Positions 31,008-38,967 of a stretch of 64,000 bases of DNA are shown piece by piece. Where the stretch lies: positions 55,052 to 119,051 of the forward strand of contig NZ_RWKH01000020.1 in assembly GCF_003984625.1 (NCBI RefSeq), given 5' to 3'. The DNA is from Variovorax sp. DXTD-1. Its GTDB lineage: Bacteria; Pseudomonadota; Gammaproteobacteria; Burkholderiales; Burkholderiaceae_C. Position 1 is the first letter of the stretch; every line of letters begins with the position of its first letter. The translations under genes were made by a program, and so were the position numbers. The notes beneath the pieces are model-generated. The model searched no databases, was not told where the DNA came from, and worked only from the letters and a program-made list of their open reading frames with translations.

Positions 31008-31037
31008 AGCCGCGCCCCAAAAGGCGCGGCTTTTTTT
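31008..31037 (+). terminator. Rho-independent terminator of the glp operon
   Basis: A 9-bp perfect stem AGCCGCGCC/GGCGCGGCT (31008-31016, 31023-31031) with a CCAAAA loop is followed by a run of T (to 31037). It lies 30 bp after the glpV stop and clearly separates the glp operon from the next cluster. Confidence 0.93.
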
Positions 31038-31134
31038 CGTCCATTCGTGGGATCGGCGCGACGGCATGACCAATGGCAGATGCGCCCGGCGTACGGTTGG
31101 CTTACATTCGACGGCCCCCGTTTCGCCCCAGCAA

Positions 31135-32115
31135 GTGACCTCTAGCATTCCCAGCCCCGCCGAGCGCCTCAAACGTGTTCTGGTGATCCACTACTCGCAG
31201 ACCGGCCAGCTCGGCAGCGTCGCCGAGCAGATCGTCGCGCCGCTCAGGGCCGACCCGGAGATCTCCGTGCATGTCGAAACACTGCGCCCGCTGGCGGATT
31301 TTCCGTTTCCCTGGCCGTTCCTGACCTTCTTCGACGCCTTTCCCGAATCGGCGCACCTGAAGCCGCCGCCGCTGGCGCCGCTCTCGCTCACCGGGGGCGA
31401 GCACTTCGACCTGGTCATCCTGCCGTACCAGGTCTGGTTCCTGGCGCCGTCGCAGCCGATCGTCGCCTTCCTGAAGCATCCGCTGGCAGCGCAGCTGCTG
31501 CGGGGCAAACCCGTCGTCACAGTGATCGCCTGCCGCAACATGTGGCTGCTGGCGCACGAAAAACTCAAGGGCCTGCTCGACGCAGTGGGCGCCCGCCTGA
31601 TCGACAACGTGGTGCTGACCGACCCCGGCCCGACGCTGGCCACCTTCTTCACCACGCCGGCCTGGCTGATCTGGGGCCGCAAGCGCGGTTTCTGGGGCAT
31701 GCCCGACGCCGGCCTCAGCGAAGGGCAGATCCGCGGTGCCGGCCGTTTTGGCCGCGCACTGCGCGAGGCGCTGCACAACGATCTCGAACGCGGATCGCAG
31801 CCACTGCTCTCCGGCCTCGGAGCCGTTCAGGCCAACGCAAAGCTCCTGATCAGCGAAAAGGCCGGCACCCGCAGCTTTTTTCTCTGGGGCAAGCTGATCA
31901 TGGCGGCGGGGCGGCCGGGCGCGTGGCAGCGCAAGCCGTTGCTGCTGCTGTACGTGGCCTTCCTCCTCGTGCTCATTGTCACGGTCGTGCCGGTGAGCTT
32001 GACGCTCCAGGCGCTGCTGCGGCCGCTGTTCAAGGGGTGGCTGACTAAAATGACAGCTCATTTCGAGCGCCCGTCGGGCTCGGCCACGGACCGTTCTCCC
32101 CGCTATGACGACTGA
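31135..32115 (+). CDS. DarA-like flavodoxin-fold protein of dialkylresorcinol-type cluster
   Basis: This is a 326-residue protein with a flavodoxin-like N-terminus: RVLVIHYSQTGQLGSVAEQI (SQTG phosphate-loop) and then the characteristic PFPWPFLTFFDAFPE. A hydrophobic segment KPLLLLYVAFLLVLIVTVVP lies near the C-terminus and suggests membrane attachment. It resembles proteins annotated as dialkylresorcinol condensing enzyme DarA, which work with a KAS III (DarB). A KAS III gene overlaps its 3' end by 11 bp. GTG at 31135 is my start choice; ATG at 31066 would add 23 residues. FMN binding and a redox/aromatisation role are inferred. Confidence 0.7.
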   Translation: MTSSIPSPAERLKRVLVIHYSQTGQLGSVAEQIVAPLRADPEISVHVETLRPLADFPFPWPFLTFFDAFPESAHLKPPPLAPLSLTGGEHFDLVILPYQVWFLAPSQPIVAFLKHPLAAQLLRGKPVVTVIACRNMWLLAHEKLKGLLDAVGARLIDNVVLTDPGPTLATFFTTPAWLIWGRKRGFWGMPDAGLSEGQIRGAGRFGRALREALHNDLERGSQPLLSGLGAVQANAKLLISEKAGTRSFFLWGKLIMAAGRPGAWQRKPLLLLYVAFLLVLIVTVVPVSLTLQALLRPLFKGWLTKMTAHFERPSGSATDRSPRYDD

Positions 32116-33241
32116 TGTCTTCCTGACCCGCACTGCCGCCTTTCTGCCCTTTTCCCCGGTCAGCAATGAAGACATCGAAGACGTTCTCGGTCGCATCGGC
32201 GGCAAGGCGTCGCGAGCGCGGCGGCTGATTCTTCGCAGCAACGGCATCCAGTCGCGCCACTACGCGATCGACCGGGCCACCGGCCAGCTGGCCATGAGCA
32301 ACGCGCAGCTCACCGCTTCGGCCATCCGGGCGCTGGGCGACGACATCGGCCCGGTCGATTGCCTCGTCAGCGGCACGTCGCTGCCCGACCAGCTGATGCC
32401 CAACCACGCGGTCATGGTGCACGGAGAGCTTGGCTGGCCGCGGCTCGAGGTAGTGGCTTGCGCGGGCATCTGCCTGGCGGGCACCACGGCGCTCAAGCAT
32501 GCCTGGCTCTCGGTGCGCTCAGGCGACGCCCGCCGTGCGGTTGCCACGGGCTCGGAATTGGCCTCGGCCGTGATGCGCGGCTCCCGCTTCGAGGCCGAGC
32601 TGGAGCACAAGCTGCAGGCGCTCGAGGAGCGGCCCGAAATCGCTTTCGAAAAAGACTTTCTGCGCTGGATGCTCTCCGACGGTGCAGGCGCCGTGCTGCT
32701 CGAGCGAGAGCCGCGCGGCCCGCTGTCGCTGCGCGTGGAGTGGATCGACCTGTCTTCCGCCGCGCACGAACTGCCGGTATGCATGTATGCAGGCGCCGAC
32801 AAGAACCCCGAAGGCGGCCTGGACGGCTGGGCGCGCACCGCGCCCGAAGACTGGCAGCGCGAGTCGACCTTTGCCGTGAAGCAGGACGTGCGCCTGCTGA
32901 ACGAGAACATCGTTCGTGCCACGCTGGGCGAGCCGCTGGCGGCCATCATCGAGAAGCGCGGCCTGAAGGCTGCCGATGTCGACTGGTTTCTGCCGCATCT
33001 CTCGTCGGGCTATTTCATCGAACCCGTGAGCCAGTGCCTGAAGGCCATGGGTTTTGCCATTCCGCGCGAACGCTGGTTCAGCAATCTTGCGACAAAGGGC
33101 AACACCGGCTCGGCATCGCCTTACATCATGCTCGACGAGCTGTTCCGTTCGGGCCGCATCAAGCCAGGCCACAAGCTGCTGATGTTCGTGCCCGAAAGCG
33201 GCCGCTTCTCCAGCGGCTTCATCTACCTGGAAGCCATCTAG
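32105..33241 (+). CDS. 3-oxoacyl-ACP synthase III family protein (DarB-like)
   Basis: This is a 378-residue thiolase-fold condensing enzyme. The KAS III triad is complete: Cys119 (VVACAGICLAG), His298 (WFLPHLSSG) and Asn333 (KGNTGSAS). It is longer than housekeeping FabH (~320 residues), with an inserted segment (MYAGADKNPEGGLDGWAR) after the DGAGAVLLE strand. In dialkylresorcinol pathways a DarB-type KAS III joins two beta-ketoacyl chains head to head. Paired with the overlapping DarA-like gene, the same chemistry is plausible here. A simple chain-starting function is the alternative. Confidence 0.85.
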   Translation: MTTDVFLTRTAAFLPFSPVSNEDIEDVLGRIGGKASRARRLILRSNGIQSRHYAIDRATGQLAMSNAQLTASAIRALGDDIGPVDCLVSGTSLPDQLMPNHAVMVHGELGWPRLEVVACAGICLAGTTALKHAWLSVRSGDARRAVATGSELASAVMRGSRFEAELEHKLQALEERPEIAFEKDFLRWMLSDGAGAVLLEREPRGPLSLRVEWIDLSSAAHELPVCMYAGADKNPEGGLDGWARTAPEDWQRESTFAVKQDVRLLNENIVRATLGEPLAAIIEKRGLKAADVDWFLPHLSSGYFIEPVSQCLKAMGFAIPRERWFSNLATKGNTGSASPYIMLDELFRSGRIKPGHKLLMFVPESGRFSSGFIYLEAI

Positions 33242-33243
33242 CC

Positions 33244-33639
33244 ATGGACCTCGACGCCGTTCCGCAAGAAGGCAACGCCACCCTCGACGGCCACGCCAAG
33301 CTCATGTACGCGCGCGATGCGCAGGGCCGCGTGGTCACCACGCGCTCGCGCGGCTGGGAGGCGGAAGAAATCGTCACCAGCCACGCGGTCGACGTACTCA
33401 TCGAGCAGGCGCAGGCCGCAAAGGAGCGCGTGGCCCAGGGGCTCGCGTCGCCGCTCGAATACTGGATGTACGAGCGCCGCATGGACGTGGCGCTGCTCTC
33501 GCAGACCAGCGGCTTCTGGCAATGGCGCGTGCGGCGCCACCTGAAGCCGAAGCATTTCGCGGCGCTGCCCGCGAAGCACCTGGCGCGCTATTCCGAGGCG
33601 CTGGGCCTGCCCGTTTCCACCTTGCAAGGCCTGCCGTGA
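33244..33639 (+). CDS. Uncharacterised small protein of the metabolite cluster
   Basis: This 131-residue soluble protein has no family I can name. It is hydrophilic, with an acidic N-terminus, a central YWMYERRMDVALLSQTSGFW stretch and a basic, Trp-rich VRRHLKPKHFAAL segment near the end. The start is 2 bp after the KAS III stop, and its stop overlaps the GTG of the BtrH-like gene (GTGA). Tight coupling on both sides argues for a pathway role such as a scaffold, chaperone or regulator. That is inference from context. Confidence 0.75.
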   Translation: MDLDAVPQEGNATLDGHAKLMYARDAQGRVVTTRSRGWEAEEIVTSHAVDVLIEQAQAAKERVAQGLASPLEYWMYERRMDVALLSQTSGFWQWRVRRHLKPKHFAALPAKHLARYSEALGLPVSTLQGLP

Positions 33640-34616
33640 AATTCGAACACCAGCAAGCGGCACACTGCGAAAGCGGCGTCATCTCGAACCTGATGCGCCA
33701 TCACGGCGTGCCGATGACCGAGAGCATGGCCCTCGGCCTGTCGTCGGCACTGTCGTTCGCCTACCTGCCGTTCATCAAGCTTTCGGGCCTGCCGCTCATC
33801 TCGTACCGCATGCCGCCCAAGGCCATCATCAAGGGCCTGCTGGCCCCAATGGCCGCACGCTTCCGCTTCGAGACCTTTCGCAGCCCCGAAGCCGGCGCAC
33901 AGCGCCTCGACGCACTGCTGGCCGCCGGGGAGCTCGTGGGGCTGCAGACCTCGGTCTACTGGCTGCCTTACTTTCCGCCCAACATGCGCTTTCACTTCAA
34001 TGCGCACAACCTGCTGGTGTACGGCAAGGAGGGCGACGACTACCTGATCAGCGACCCCGTGTTCGAAGAGCCGGTGCGCTGCGCCAGTGCCGACCTTTCG
34101 CGTGCGCGCTTCGCCAAGGGCGTGCTTGCGCCCAAGGGCCTCATGTACTACCCGCAGGCCATCGAGCGCAAGGCGGTCGACGCTGCATCGGTCACAAAGG
34201 CCATCCGCAAGACCGTGCGCAACATGCTCGCCCCCATTCCCATCGTTGGCGTGCGCGGCATGCGCACATTGGCCAACCGCATGCAGAAGCTCGCGCCTGC
34301 CGATCCACGCAGCGTCGACTTCATCGGCCACGTGGTGCGCATGCAGGAAGAAATCGGCACGGGCGGGGCGGGCTTTCGTTTTATCTACGCCGGCTTTCTG
34401 CAAGAGGCCGCGGTACTGCTCCACAAGCCGCAGCTGCAGCAGATGTCCGAACGGCTCATCGCCATCGGCGACGGCTGGCGCGCTTTTGCACTCAAGGCGG
34501 CGCGCATGGTGAAGGGGCGCGAGCCGGTCGATCCTGCCGCGCTGGCTGGCAAGCTGCGGGAGCAGGCGCAGCAGGAAGAGGCCTTCTTTCGCGACCTGAA
34601 GGCTGCTGTTGCTTGA
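33636..34616 (+). CDS. BtrH N-terminal domain protein (putative acyltransferase)
   Basis: This is a 326-residue protein with a papain-like BtrH_N domain. The N-terminal AAHCESGVISNLMRHHG provides the conserved His-Cys-Glu motif, and HFNAHNLLVYGKEGDDYLISDP supplies a later His and Asp. The C-terminal third is helical. BtrH of butirosin biosynthesis transfers an acyl chain from an acyl carrier protein to an amine. An ACP is encoded later in this cluster. Homologous domains occur in flexirubin-type clusters of Bacteroidetes. GTG start at 33636, overlapping the preceding stop. Acceptor unknown. Confidence 0.78.
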   Translation: MKFEHQQAAHCESGVISNLMRHHGVPMTESMALGLSSALSFAYLPFIKLSGLPLISYRMPPKAIIKGLLAPMAARFRFETFRSPEAGAQRLDALLAAGELVGLQTSVYWLPYFPPNMRFHFNAHNLLVYGKEGDDYLISDPVFEEPVRCASADLSRARFAKGVLAPKGLMYYPQAIERKAVDAASVTKAIRKTVRNMLAPIPIVGVRGMRTLANRMQKLAPADPRSVDFIGHVVRMQEEIGTGGAGFRFIYAGFLQEAAVLLHKPQLQQMSERLIAIGDGWRAFALKAARMVKGREPVDPAALAGKLREQAQQEEAFFRDLKAAVA

Positions 34617-34664
34617 GATGACGCATTGGCTTTCTGCTCGCCGCGTTGTGGTTGAAATGCGATG

Positions 34665-34922
34665 TTCAGGGCGCGCACCCGCCGACGGGGTACCTTTCTC
34701 CGCGAATGTCCCCCGGCCTGCGGCCTCCTCCTTTATTTCGCTGCGCAAGGCACCCCGCCAGCGGGTGCGTTATACGGAGCAGTCGTTGATCAGCGATACA
34801 TCAGCAGCGTGCCCCAGTGCACAGGGCATCGGGTGCTCCGCGCAGCGAAATAAAGGAGGAGCCCGAAGGGCGGGGGACATTCGCGGAGGGGAGTACCCGG
34901 TGGCCTTTGCACAAGCCCTGGA
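34665..34922. mobile_element. MITE-like palindromic element, copy B (inverted relative to copy A)
   Basis: This ~258-bp element occupies most of the 336-bp gap between the BtrH-like gene and the ABC ATPase gene. Its left end starts TTCAGGG (34665-34671) and its right end reads GCCCTGGA (34915-34922). The left arm is the reverse complement of the right arm of copy A, and its right arm matches the reverse complement of copy A's left arm, with a more diverged centre. No gene is carried. It interrupts an otherwise tightly packed operon and may act as a terminator or be neutral. Confidence 0.7.
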
Positions 34923-34952
34923 TCAGCGGCCTTCCAAACGAGCAACCGCTAC

Positions 34953-35861
34953 ATGCTCGAACTGAAGAACCTCAGCTACCGCTACCCGCATGCCGACGCG
35001 GCCGCGTTGGCCGACGTCTCGCTAGCGGTCCCCAGGGGCTCCGTGATGGGCTTGCTCGGCCCCAACGGCGCAGGAAAGACCACGCTGATCTCGCACTTGT
35101 CGGGTGCGCTCGCAGTGCAGTCGGGCGAAATACGGATCGACGGCCAGCCGCTGCAGCAGGTCCGAGCCAAGGCGCCAACCCGCATCGCCGTCGCCCCGCA
35201 GGACCAGGCCTTCTACCCCATGCTCACCGTGGCCGAGAACCTCGCGTGCTTTGCAGCGGCCGGGGGACTTTCCGGCGAGCGCAAGAAGATTCGCATCGAA
35301 GCCTGCACGCGCTTTTCTCAGCTTGAACAGTTTGCAGGCGTGCGGGCCGAGCGGCTCTCGGGCGGCCTGAGACGCCGATTGAATCTCGCGATTGCGCTCT
35401 TGCCTGAGCCTGAGCTGATGCTGTTCGACGAGCCTACGGTAGGCGTCGATCCGCAATCGCGTGCGTTCATCCTCGACGCCATCAAGAGCCTGGCACAGCA
35501 GGGCGCCGCGGTGATCTATGCCTCGCACTACATGGAAGAGATCGAGGCCATCGCCGACCGCGTGGCCATCCTCGATCATGGACGCGTGCTGCGCGAAGGT
35601 TCCCTCGAGGAGCTATTGTCGAAAAGCGCAATGCTGCTGACTCTCGCAGCCGACGGGCTCGACGAGGCCATGCTCTCGCGGTTTGGAACGGTGGAGCCCG
35701 GCGGGGTGCATTGGCGCGTGCATCTGCACGAAGGCACAGGGCCCGGTCCGGTGCTGGCGACGCTCGAGGCCGAAGGCATCGAAGTGCGCCACGCGGAGTT
35801 CGGTCGCCACGACCTCGAGCAGCTCTTCATGGCGCTCACCCACCGCTCCTTGCGCGACTGA
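34953..35861 (+). CDS. ABC-2 type exporter ATP-binding protein
   Basis: This is a 302-residue ATPase of the CcmA/NodI type that drives export with the permease encoded next. Walker A is GPNGAGKTT (about 36-44), the signature is LSGGLRRRL, Walker B is LMLFDEP and the switch His is in YASHYMEE. The C-terminal ~70 residues form the extra domain usual in drug- and lipid-exporting ABC-2 proteins. It starts 30 bp after the repeat element, so its transcription may be separate from the upstream genes. Likely cargo is the cluster's lipid product. Confidence 0.92.
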   Translation: MLELKNLSYRYPHADAAALADVSLAVPRGSVMGLLGPNGAGKTTLISHLSGALAVQSGEIRIDGQPLQQVRAKAPTRIAVAPQDQAFYPMLTVAENLACFAAAGGLSGERKKIRIEACTRFSQLEQFAGVRAERLSGGLRRRLNLAIALLPEPELMLFDEPTVGVDPQSRAFILDAIKSLAQQGAAVIYASHYMEEIEAIADRVAILDHGRVLREGSLEELLSKSAMLLTLAADGLDEAMLSRFGTVEPGGVHWRVHLHEGTGPGPVLATLEAEGIEVRHAEFGRHDLEQLFMALTHRSLRD

Positions 35862-35868
35862 ACACAAC

Positions 35869-37026
35869 ATGCTCTTCGCGCTCATCAAGAAGGAACTGCT
35901 GGCACTCGTGCGCGACATGCACGGGCTGGCCGCGCTGTTCCTCATGCCGATGGTCTTCATCGTGCTGATGTCGCTCACGCTCAAGGACATCTATCGACCA
36001 CCGCTGGCAGAACTCAGCTATGCCGTGGACATGCGCGACACCGAAACGCCGGCGCAATGGCTGCAGCAGATCTGGCAGCGCAGCCACGGCGCACCCAAGA
36101 CGCTCGATGCCGATTGGGAGGCCCAGTTGCGCAGCGGCTCGCTCAAGTACGTCATCGTGCTCGAGCCGGGCCTCTCGGCGGAGCTCGAATCGCCCGCGCT
36201 CTCGACCAAGGCGCACGTCCGTTTGCTGACGGAGCCGGGCATCGACGCCAACCTGTTCAACGCCCTGCGTGCTGAACTCGTCGGCGCCTCTGGTGAACTG
36301 AAGGCCCGGCTGGCGCTTGCGGTGCCCGGCACCTCGGGCCCGCCGCCCGGCGCCTCGATCCAGGCGCTGGTGAATGCCGAGCGCTATTCCACCGCCGGGC
36401 CGCGGCCCACCTCGGTGCAGCAGAACGTGCCAGCATGGCTGGTGTTCGGCATGTTCTTCGTGGTGGCGTCGCTCTCCAGCCTGTTCGTGCAGGAGCGCAG
36501 CTCGGGCGCGCTGGGCCGGCTGCGCAGCCTGGGCGTGTCGCGCTTCATGCTGCTGATGTCCAAAGCCTTGCCTTACCTCGGCGTCAACGTGCTGCAGGCC
36601 GTGCTGATGCTCGCTGCCGGCATCTGGCTGATGCCCTTGATCGGCGGCGATGCGCTTTCGCTTGCGGGTATCGATTGGGCTGCGTTGGTGGTTGCGCTGG
36701 CGGCCGTGAGCCTGGCCGCGGTGAGCCTGTCGCTCGCGCTGGCTTGCGCCGTGCGCAGCCATGCGCAGGCCGCGACCATCGGGCCGATGGTCAACGTGCT
36801 CATGGCGGCGGCTGGCGGCATCATGGTGCCGAAGTTCGTCATGCCGGGCTTCATGCAGCGGCTGGTCGAAATTTCTCCGATGAACTGGGGGTTGGAGGCG
36901 CTGCTTACCGTGCTGTTGCGCGGTGGCGGCGTGGCCGACACCCTGCCGCAGGTCGGCCGGCTCGTGCTGTTTGCGGCCGCCATGTTTTTGCTCGCCGTTT
37001 TCTTGTTTCGCAGGCCCGCATCGTGA
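35869..37026 (+). CDS. ABC-2 type exporter permease
   Basis: This is a 385-residue membrane protein of the ABC-2 family. One N-terminal helix (LAALFLMPMVFIVLMSLTL) is followed by a ~180-residue periplasmic region, then five helices starting PAWLVFGMFFVVASLSSLFV. The motif VQERSSGALGRLRSLGVSR between helices is typical of ABC-2 permeases, as is the later IMVPKFVMPGFMQ. It lies 7 bp after its ATPase gene, and its stop overlaps the ACP start (GTGA), tying the exporter to acyl-chain biosynthesis. Confidence 0.9.
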   Translation: MLFALIKKELLALVRDMHGLAALFLMPMVFIVLMSLTLKDIYRPPLAELSYAVDMRDTETPAQWLQQIWQRSHGAPKTLDADWEAQLRSGSLKYVIVLEPGLSAELESPALSTKAHVRLLTEPGIDANLFNALRAELVGASGELKARLALAVPGTSGPPPGASIQALVNAERYSTAGPRPTSVQQNVPAWLVFGMFFVVASLSSLFVQERSSGALGRLRSLGVSRFMLLMSKALPYLGVNVLQAVLMLAAGIWLMPLIGGDALSLAGIDWAALVVALAAVSLAAVSLSLALACAVRSHAQAATIGPMVNVLMAAAGGIMVPKFVMPGFMQRLVEISPMNWGLEALLTVLLRGGGVADTLPQVGRLVLFAAAMFLLAVFLFRRPAS

Positions 37027-37298
37027 CCGACTCCGTTTCCGCCGAATTCATCGCCAGCCTGAAGGCCATGGTGCTCGAGGCCGTTGAAAAAGAGGCGCCT
37101 CCGGGCGGTCTTGGCGATGACGAGCCGCTGTTCGGCCCCGAAGCCCGACTCGACCTCGACTCGCTCGACGCGCTGCAGGTGTCGATGACGATCCAGCAGC
37201 GCTTCGGCGTGCGCATGCCCGACAGCAAGGAAACGCGCCGCGCGCTCACTTCCATCGCACACCTGGCGAATCACCTGGCGCAAGCGGGCAAGGCATGA
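37023..37298 (+). CDS. Acyl carrier protein
   Basis: This 91-residue acidic carrier protein has the phosphopantetheine attachment motif LDLDSLDALQV, where Ser47 should carry the 4'-phosphopantetheine arm. It tethers acyl intermediates for the neighbouring condensing enzymes and probably for the BtrH-like transferase. GTG start overlapping the exporter permease stop. The motif is DSLD rather than the DSLE/DSLS of housekeeping AcpP, which fits a specialised carrier. Dedicated phosphopantetheinyl transferase not seen here. Confidence 0.92.
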   Translation: MTDSVSAEFIASLKAMVLEAVEKEAPPGGLGDDEPLFGPEARLDLDSLDALQVSMTIQQRFGVRMPDSKETRRALTSIAHLANHLAQAGKA

Positions 37299-37360
37299 GC
37301 GCCGCGCCGGGCCGCCCCAAGCAAGCTCGCGCCGCGGTGCGGAGCACGAAGGCTGTCTGA
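37295..37360 (+). CDS. Possible 21-residue bridging mini-ORF between ACP and KAS genes
   Basis: An ATG at 37295 overlaps the ACP stop (ATGA). It opens a 21-residue basic, Ala-rich frame that ends exactly at TGA 37358-37360, whose A is the first base of the next gene's ATG. Both junctions are perfect coupling overlaps, so ribosomes could pass from ACP to KAS without release. The peptide itself looks functionless, and the segment may be an inserted repeat. Confidence 0.35.
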   Translation: MSAAPGRPKQARAAVRSTKAV

Positions 37361-38436
37361 TGCCGGCTGGGGGCGTGTACCTTGCCGGCATGGGCCTGGC
37401 CTGCGCGCTCGGCAACGACCTTTCATCTTCCGTGGCCGCACTTGCGCGCGGCGGTGTACCGCCCACGATGGTGGCCGTCTCTGAAAGCGTGCAGTGGCCC
37501 GTCTACACGCTGCCGCCGCAGGACGGCAGCTGGATCGAGCGGCTGCAGCGCATCGTGCGAAGCGTGGCGGCGCAGGCGGACGGGGGCGCAGGGCGTTCAT
37601 GTCCGCTCTTCGTTGCATCGTCTTCCCTGGACATCGGCCTCATGGAGCACGAGGTGCAAGACCTGCGCCTGGGCGGCGATCTCCAGGACTTTGCCGGGCT
37701 CGTGGCCGGTGCGCTCGACTGGCAGGGGCCGGTGTTCACCGTCTCGACAGCCTGCACCTCCGCGATCAATGCCGTGCTCGCAGGCTGCGACCTGATTCGA
37801 AGCGGCGAAGCCGAAGAGGCGCTGGTGATCGGCGCCGAGCTTGGCAACCGCTTCACCGTGGCTGGCTTCGGCGCCATGCAACTGCTCTCACCCGATAGCG
37901 CGCAGCCTTTCGGTGCCGAGCGCAACGGGCTGGTGCTCGGCGAGGCGGTGGCCGCATTGCGCCTCAGCTCGCACCCTGGGCGCTGGCGGATTGCGGGTGG
38001 TTCCAACATGGTCGATGGGCGCAATCCTTCGGGCACCGAAGCCAGCGCGGTGATCGCCATGTGCCACGAAGCATTGGCGCAGAGCGGCCTTGGCGTGCAT
38101 GACATCGATCTGGTCAAGGTGCAGGCCGCGGGCAGCCCGGTCAACGACGCGATCGAGGCCGAGGCGCTGAAGCAGGTCTTCGACGCGCTGCCGCCGCTGG
38201 TGTCGCTCAAGTCGCAGATCGGGCACACGCTGGGCGCCTCGGGCGCGGCCGAACTCGCCTTGCTGGTTGGCTGCATCGAAGCCGGCACCTGGCCTTCTGT
38301 CGGCTATGCCATCGACGGCGAACTCGGCATTGCATTGAGCACGCAGGCCCCGGCCAGGCTGCGCAGCATGCTGCTCAACGTGGTGGGGTTCGGCGGCGGG
38401 CACACGTCGCTGGTGCTACAGGACTGCGCGGCATGA
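37360..38436 (+). CDS. Beta-ketoacyl synthase-like protein with altered active site
   Basis: This is a 358-residue KAS I/II-fold protein, shorter than the usual ~410. The nucleophile is present (Cys132 in VSTACTSAINA), as is the second His (His289 in KSQIGHTLGASG) and the GFGGGHTSL glycine loop. The first active-site His of the canonical HGTGT motif is replaced: the segment reads VQAAGSPVND with Gln255 at the His position. It could be a condensing enzyme with different decarboxylation chemistry, a transferase, or a chain-length-factor-like subunit. It overlaps the next gene by 4 bp. Confidence 0.85.
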   Translation: MPAGGVYLAGMGLACALGNDLSSSVAALARGGVPPTMVAVSESVQWPVYTLPPQDGSWIERLQRIVRSVAAQADGGAGRSCPLFVASSSLDIGLMEHEVQDLRLGGDLQDFAGLVAGALDWQGPVFTVSTACTSAINAVLAGCDLIRSGEAEEALVIGAELGNRFTVAGFGAMQLLSPDSAQPFGAERNGLVLGEAVAALRLSSHPGRWRIAGGSNMVDGRNPSGTEASAVIAMCHEALAQSGLGVHDIDLVKVQAAGSPVNDAIEAEALKQVFDALPPLVSLKSQIGHTLGASGAAELALLVGCIEAGTWPSVGYAIDGELGIALSTQAPARLRSMLLNVVGFGGGHTSLVLQDCAA

Positions 38437-38936
38437 GCACCCATCTCGAGCAGGCATGGCGCATCGCCGCGCACTTCACCGCCGATCCGCTGCCGGCGGA
38501 TTGGCGTGACCAGCTGGCGCACCGGCTCGGCCGGCGGCCGCGGCGTGTGGGCATGTGGACCGAGCTTGCAATGTACGGTGCACGCCGCTGCCTCGACGAG
38601 GCGGGCGAGGCGGCCCTGCCCGCCGGTGCACGGCTGCGCGTGTCGAGCATGCGCGGCGCCTGGGGAGCGACGCATGGGGCGCTGGCCCAGCTCGATGCGG
38701 GCATGCTGATGCCGTTCACCTTCATGCAGAGCCAGCCGGCTCTGATGCTGGCGGAGGTGGGCCGTTGCCTCGAATGGCAAGGCGACGCGAGCTTCGCACT
38801 GTGCCGCAATCCGGAGCAGCTGCTGCGGCTTTCGCGAGCAGGAGCTGGAAGTGCCGGCTTGCTGGTCGGCATCGTGGAAGAAGAGCGCAACAGCGAAAAG
38901 CCCCGCTCCGAATGGTGGCGGCTGGTGCCGGCCTGA
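38433..38936 (+). CDS. Truncated beta-ketoacyl synthase/chain-length-factor-like protein
   Basis: This 167-residue protein resembles only the N-terminal part of a ketosynthase. SSMRGAWGATHGALAQLDAGML and FMQSQPALMLAEVGRCLEWQG echo the region before the nucleophile, and the alignment then stops short: no active-site Cys motif or His motifs follow. The frame is intact and coupled to the preceding KAS gene (ATGA at 38433). It therefore looks like a stable, non-catalytic partner rather than a decayed gene. A KAS-CLF-type heterodimer with the upstream protein is possible, as inference. Confidence 0.65.
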   Translation: MSTHLEQAWRIAAHFTADPLPADWRDQLAHRLGRRPRRVGMWTELAMYGARRCLDEAGEAALPAGARLRVSSMRGAWGATHGALAQLDAGMLMPFTFMQSQPALMLAEVGRCLEWQGDASFALCRNPEQLLRLSRAGAGSAGLLVGIVEEERNSEKPRSEWWRLVPA

Positions 38937-38967
38937 AGCACCGCAGTCCGGCCAGCAGCCGGGCAGG

